NCBI GenBank assembly: GCA_028554645.1
Contig: JAQOOI010000016.1
Coordinates: forward strand, 248,001-312,000
DNA from: Omphalotus guepiniiformis
Taxonomy: Eukaryota; Basidiomycota; Agaricomycetes; Agaricales; Omphalotaceae
DNA length: 64,000 nucleotides
Direction: 5' to 3'
Shown here: piece after piece, positions 60,221 to 64,000 of the stretch
Numbering within the stretch: position 1 is the first letter of the stretch
Layout: every line of letters begins with the position of its first letter
Program-made: the position numbers and the translations under genes
Notes under the pieces: model-generated
Seen by the model: the letters and a program-made list of their open reading frames with translations, nothing else
What the model was told of the DNA's origin: nothing
Database searches by the model: none

Positions 60221-62010
60221 CTAATGCATACCCGCATCGGCAGGATAACGCAGATCATTCACCTGCTGCCGATTGTGTTGTTGATGTGGGTTAACATGAT
60301 AGGTAGTACGGTGTTGATGATACTGAGCATGTTGTACACCCTGCGCAGGATCATGAACCACGTCAAACGGAGAGCATTGCATCTGTTGTGCATGAGAATG
60401 ATGCTGAGGATGAGTCGTTCCCATGTCAATGGTGTTGAACTCGAGGTGAGATTCTGGGATGTTGAGTTGATATCCTTCCATCGTAGTCGGAATACCTGAA
60501 GCCAGGGGAGGAGGAGGAGGTACCATGTTGTCCTGAGAGTGACTGACGGAAGCCGCTGACACTGACGAAAGAGATGATGGGGATAGACACTCGTTGATCC
60601 CAGTGCCCTGAGTGCTCGCATTCATGGCAGGCGATATATCCCGCTGAGTGAAACTAGACGATCTTCCGCAATGCGATCTGAACACGGGAAGGGGCCGCGT
60701 CAATAAAAAGAATCTCTTGGTATTTACGGCTGAAGTAACTCACATTGCGGGTGAAGAGTCCTGCTCTCTGTTCCTGCCTGTTTGTGTAGAATGAATACGA
60801 CGCTGGTTCAAATGAAGAGTCGCCTGAGACGTCTGAGTCTGCCCGGAAACCTGAGACAGCGACTGTGACTGCGAAGTGGAGTTTGGAGTTGGGACAGAAC
60901 TATTTAATAGGCCTTGGGAATAGTCAGGCATATTCTGCATCCCAGCTTCAGGAAATCCCTGGTGAGTCACGGTAGGCTCCAAGCGAAAATGATTCGACAT
61001 CGTTTGAAGCTGCAGATCTGGCGGCCGCGGTCGGTGAGACCTATTTTCGCACATTGAAAAAGAGTCTCGCCTACTTTTGGTAGATGCCGTGGTCTCATTT
61101 CCGGAATGCGGTTAATCGTTTAAAGGAGGGGGCGAATCGACCGCAGACAAAGCCTTTGCAGGGACTTCTGGGGTGGTAGGTGCGGACAATGGATGTTTGG
61201 CCTTTGGTTTGTTCGGCCCACGCACGCGACCTTCCTTTGCGTATTGGCAAATAAGACCTCGTGTTAAGCATCGTTTGCACGACGGATGCTCGCCGCTACA
61301 CTGTAAATTGAAGAAACGAAGAGGCCCAATGAGTTACATGAACAAGCACGCGAAGAATAAATAACCACTTGTGTAGTACGCACTTTTGCTTTCCTTGTCC
61401 GACATTTTTCGCATGCCTGAGCAGTTCGTAGACGCGGATGTTCAGGCGTGCGATAAAACACCCCCGTTGTAGGGTCCAGAGAACCTGCCAAAGATAAACG
61501 CTGGCTTCCCAACGCAGCAGCAGCCCCACTTCCCGAGCTCATCGGTTGTAACTGATTCGCCTGCTGGTAATCATGCAAAGGAGGCTCGAGACGGTGATTA
61601 TACGAGGAAGGAGCAGAATACGAAGCATGATAATTCGGCATGTTGTAGTCGTAGTGAGTGTTCTCAGGATAATGCGACCATTCGTGATCCCTGTGGGATT
61701 GCTGCTGAAAGTGAGGCATTGACGAAGTTGACGGGGGCGAAAGAAGTTCGGGATGAGGATCAGTTGTGTGATGATTATTCACGTTCATCGTGAACACGGA
61801 TGGCTGATGATCGGAAAAGGACAAGCCGTGCTGCTGATATCTCTGGACCGTGTAAGGCGAAGACGTACGAAACTGAGGAGGATTGTGAACGTATTGAAGA
61901 CCATTCATGGTAGCATAACGATCCAGAGAAGCAGTAGAATGATTATGATGCTTGAACTGCATGGTGGCGTAGTCGGTAAGAAGATTTTTCCGTGACTCTG
62001 CGGAGGACAT
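60221..62010 (-). CDS. Zn2Cys6 fungal transcription factor
   Basis: A sequence-specific DNA-binding regulator of the Gal4-type. From MSSAESRKNL at 62010 a long His/Gln/Ser-rich region leads to the zinc cluster around residues 200-230: ACEKCRTRKAKC, continued across an intron (GTGCGT..TACAG) as SGEHPSCKRCLTRGLICQYA. Spacing is C-x2-C-x6-C-x6-C-x2-C-x6-C, and EGRVRGPNKPKAK follows as basic linker. Further exons give Ser/Gln-rich and Pro-rich segments and end YPADAGMH with TAG at 60221-60223. No fungal_trans middle domain is seen, so this is the short, cluster-plus-disordered type. An in-frame TAA at 61112-61114 lies between two stretches of the same reading frame; either a short intron removes it (a GTGCGT donor sits at about 61227) or the gene is interrupted. 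Target genes unknown. Confidence 0.82.
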
Positions 62011-64000
62011 GCTGCAGCAAAAAAGAGATGAGGAGGGGAAGAAGATATGACCAAGAGTGTAAAAGCACCACGATATGAATGAATTCTGGTCTCAGAGTAT
62101 GCCGATCGGCATAAACGAAGGGGAAAAAGAAAGGAGGTCAAAAGTTGTTTACCTCTGTGAGACGATCTGGAATCTAGTGTATGTAAATCAGCAAGCGTCC
62201 GTATTTAAATAACTCCTTCACATACATTACGGCCCAGATACAAGGAATCAAGAAACAGACGGTAAACTTTGGAGATGTCCGCTAAGAAACAGTAGAGAAG
62301 AGCCAATTTCAGAGGTCGGGGAGGTACATACCTGATCGGGGAAGACGTCAGCCCTCCGAAATCTGAAGATTCCCGGGACAATCCCCCGCAGACAAAGACA
62401 AATTCCTTTCTGGTCCCAAGGTCTACTGGTCCACGGATTCCAGTCAGCAATCATTACTTTTTTTTTTCAATACAAAAAGTACAGGAAAGATCTTGCCTCC
62501 CTTGTTTTCCTTCAATTCGTTGGAACAGTACACTCCGTTTGGTGACAGTCCGCGTATCTTTGAGCAGCGCTCTTCGAGTACAAATAATTTTAAATCGACC
62601 GCGAACCGCGAACAGTGGCCAACTGGGCTTCCATTTAGCGTTCACAAAGATAGGCACAGAACTTCTAGTCGCCGTAACAGTATTGCTCAGCAGCTCCACC
62701 GTTAATCGATTCTTTGGTTGAGTCTACGTGAACTTATCTGTCTCAGATAGACGCCTGACCGTCACAACTCCTATAGGTTCAGTATGAATAGCAGCTTCAG
62801 CTTCCCGAGAATACTTGACGCACTCACCTAGTATATACTATGCTTTCTCAACTTCTGAGCAACCCGGGTCCATTAAGGTAAAACGACAGATAAACTAAGT
62901 AATCGCTTTCATGCTAGGTCGTATCTGTCATTCCATTTGCGCAAAAACATATGTACGCAAGTCGCAACGGAATCATTCAATAGCAATGCTATGCCTTTTT
63001 CTTCCTGATGGAATTTCATTAGTCTAAAGGCGCAAAGCTGCTTTGGAAGAAAAAAGGACCTCTCTTCTTCGTAGGCCTCTGAACTCGATGTTCGCCTGTC
63101 AGTGGCTGGAAGAAGGAAAAAGAAAGTTGCGGCACATCGGACCGAGAACGCCGTGAAAGTTTGATCGGGGCTTGCTTTCAAGGAGAGTGTCGCGGCGGCG
63201 ATGAGTGAGGCAGTGGGTACGGCGTAAGTATGTATTTCGTTTCGTTGGAGTTGTTGCTCTCAAGCTCAAAGTGCAAGTACATATGTGTGTAAGTATTGCG
63301 TCGTTTGAACGCCGAGGGCCCGAATTTGACTTCACTGCCAGTGGAGACACATAGATCTTTGAAGCACGAGGCTTTAAGCTTATAATATGAAGCTCACTGT
63401 ACTTATTCAAGTCAATGAGTTCGGACTCGCGGGAGCTCCTGAACTTCAATAAGTAAAGCTAATAAGATCTTGTTGAATCATAGTGAAACTCACATTCAAC
63501 AGATTACGCCTAAGCAGCCTTCAAACGGGATTTCCTGGAAATTCCTCACGAAGCCTGAACGTAAGGCCACATTCTGAACATCTGCTTTGGCTGCGCAGAA
63601 GATAGATGATAGACTAACTGACTCTTCGAAGGAATCTTAAGTACAAGAACTTAGAAGATTGGTTCACCCCTTACGCGAACTGTATGCACGTGTTCTAATT
63701 GAATATACGAAGAGCAAGCCACTAAACACTTACATCTACGGTTGCCCTCCAGGACAAGGTCTATTCGGACTTGATCAAACGTCGCTTTTGATGACACCTT
63801 CCTGATTGGGTACATACGCTTGGGGTCCTGGCACTCCGTGACTATTCCGTGTTACATTTATCATAGAACATAGTCCATGTCCCGTTCACAAGACGAGCAA
63901 TGCCGGGAACGATGATATGGGTGGGGATGCGCGGGTGTAAATGGTGAGGCCTGTGAGGATGGGGCTGAGTCGGTGGAACGGCGGCAGTAGCGGCCACCAT
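62011..64000. other. Right end, no clear gene
   Basis: About 2 kb upstream of the transcription factor, with a long probable 5' leader. Open frames at 62454-62699 and 63099-63449 (minus) lack features. At the very edge the minus strand has an ATG (64000-63998) opening a His/Pro-rich frame of about 50 codons, too short and too close to the edge to call. Confidence 0.45.

Noticed and set aside
63850..64000. Frame opening with ATG at the right edge (minus)
   Set aside because: Only about 50 codons, His/Pro-rich, and the upstream side is outside the window.

Overview
The window looks like chromosomal DNA of a filamentous basidiomycete, most likely a mushroom-forming Agaricomycete. This rests on many short introns (about 45-80 bases, GT..AG) that break nearly every gene, a FunK1-type fungal kinase, DUF6534-type seven-helix membrane proteins in several copies, F-box proteins of the expanded agaric type, and secreted GMC and berberine-bridge-type flavoenzymes. 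There are no bacterial-style operons; each gene has its own promoter space. Gene limits below run from start codon to stop codon and include introns; most exon joins were worked out by eye from splice sites and reading frame.

Layout. 0.7-8.6 kb: three same-strand oxidoreductases, namely a cytosolic-type GMC oxidoreductase, a secreted FAD-linked oxidase and a short-chain dehydrogenase. 9.1-11.3 kb: a FunK1 kinase (minus). 12.4-14.1 kb: an intact DUF6534 membrane protein. 14.8-17.2 kb: a calmodulin-kinase-like Ser/Thr kinase. 18.0-19.6 kb: a broken F-box gene. 19.8-21.3 kb: a decayed DUF6534 copy. 22.2-23.9 kb: an intact DUF6534 copy. 24.9-25.9 kb: an AlkB-like dioxygenase. 27.2-28.9 kb: the intact F-box paralogue. 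29.6-30.3 kb: degenerate repeats. 30.7-35.0 kb: an oxysterol-binding protein with ankyrin, PH, FFAT and ORD parts. 35.3-37.9 kb: mitochondrial DEAD-box helicase Mrh4. 38.5-40.3 kb: an arrestin-like protein (minus). 41.0-42.1 kb: a secreted Ala/Thr/Asp-rich protein (minus). 45.1-49.6 kb: a large nuclear protein with a zf-4CXXC_R1 (CDCA7-type) zinc finger. 50.1-51.6 kb: a type II haloacid dehalogenase (minus). 54.4-57.0 kb: a secreted aryl-alcohol-oxidase-like GMC enzyme (minus). 60.2-62.0 kb: a Zn2Cys6 transcription factor (minus). About 57.0-60.2 and 62.0-64.0 kb hold no gene I can support.

The most unusual signal is base composition. Two tracts (about 1-1560 and 19735-21880) have almost no CpG, while their neighbours have normal CpG. 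The second covers exactly the decayed DUF6534 copy, where a CGA codon of the intact paralogues has become TGA. The first ends abruptly inside an exon of the GMC gene. This is the footprint expected of cytosine methylation followed by deamination, or of a RIP-like process. The same window carries a protein with the zinc finger of CDCA7, a family tied to DNA methylation maintenance in other eukaryotes. A second point is a 14-base micro-exon conserved in all three DUF6534 copies.
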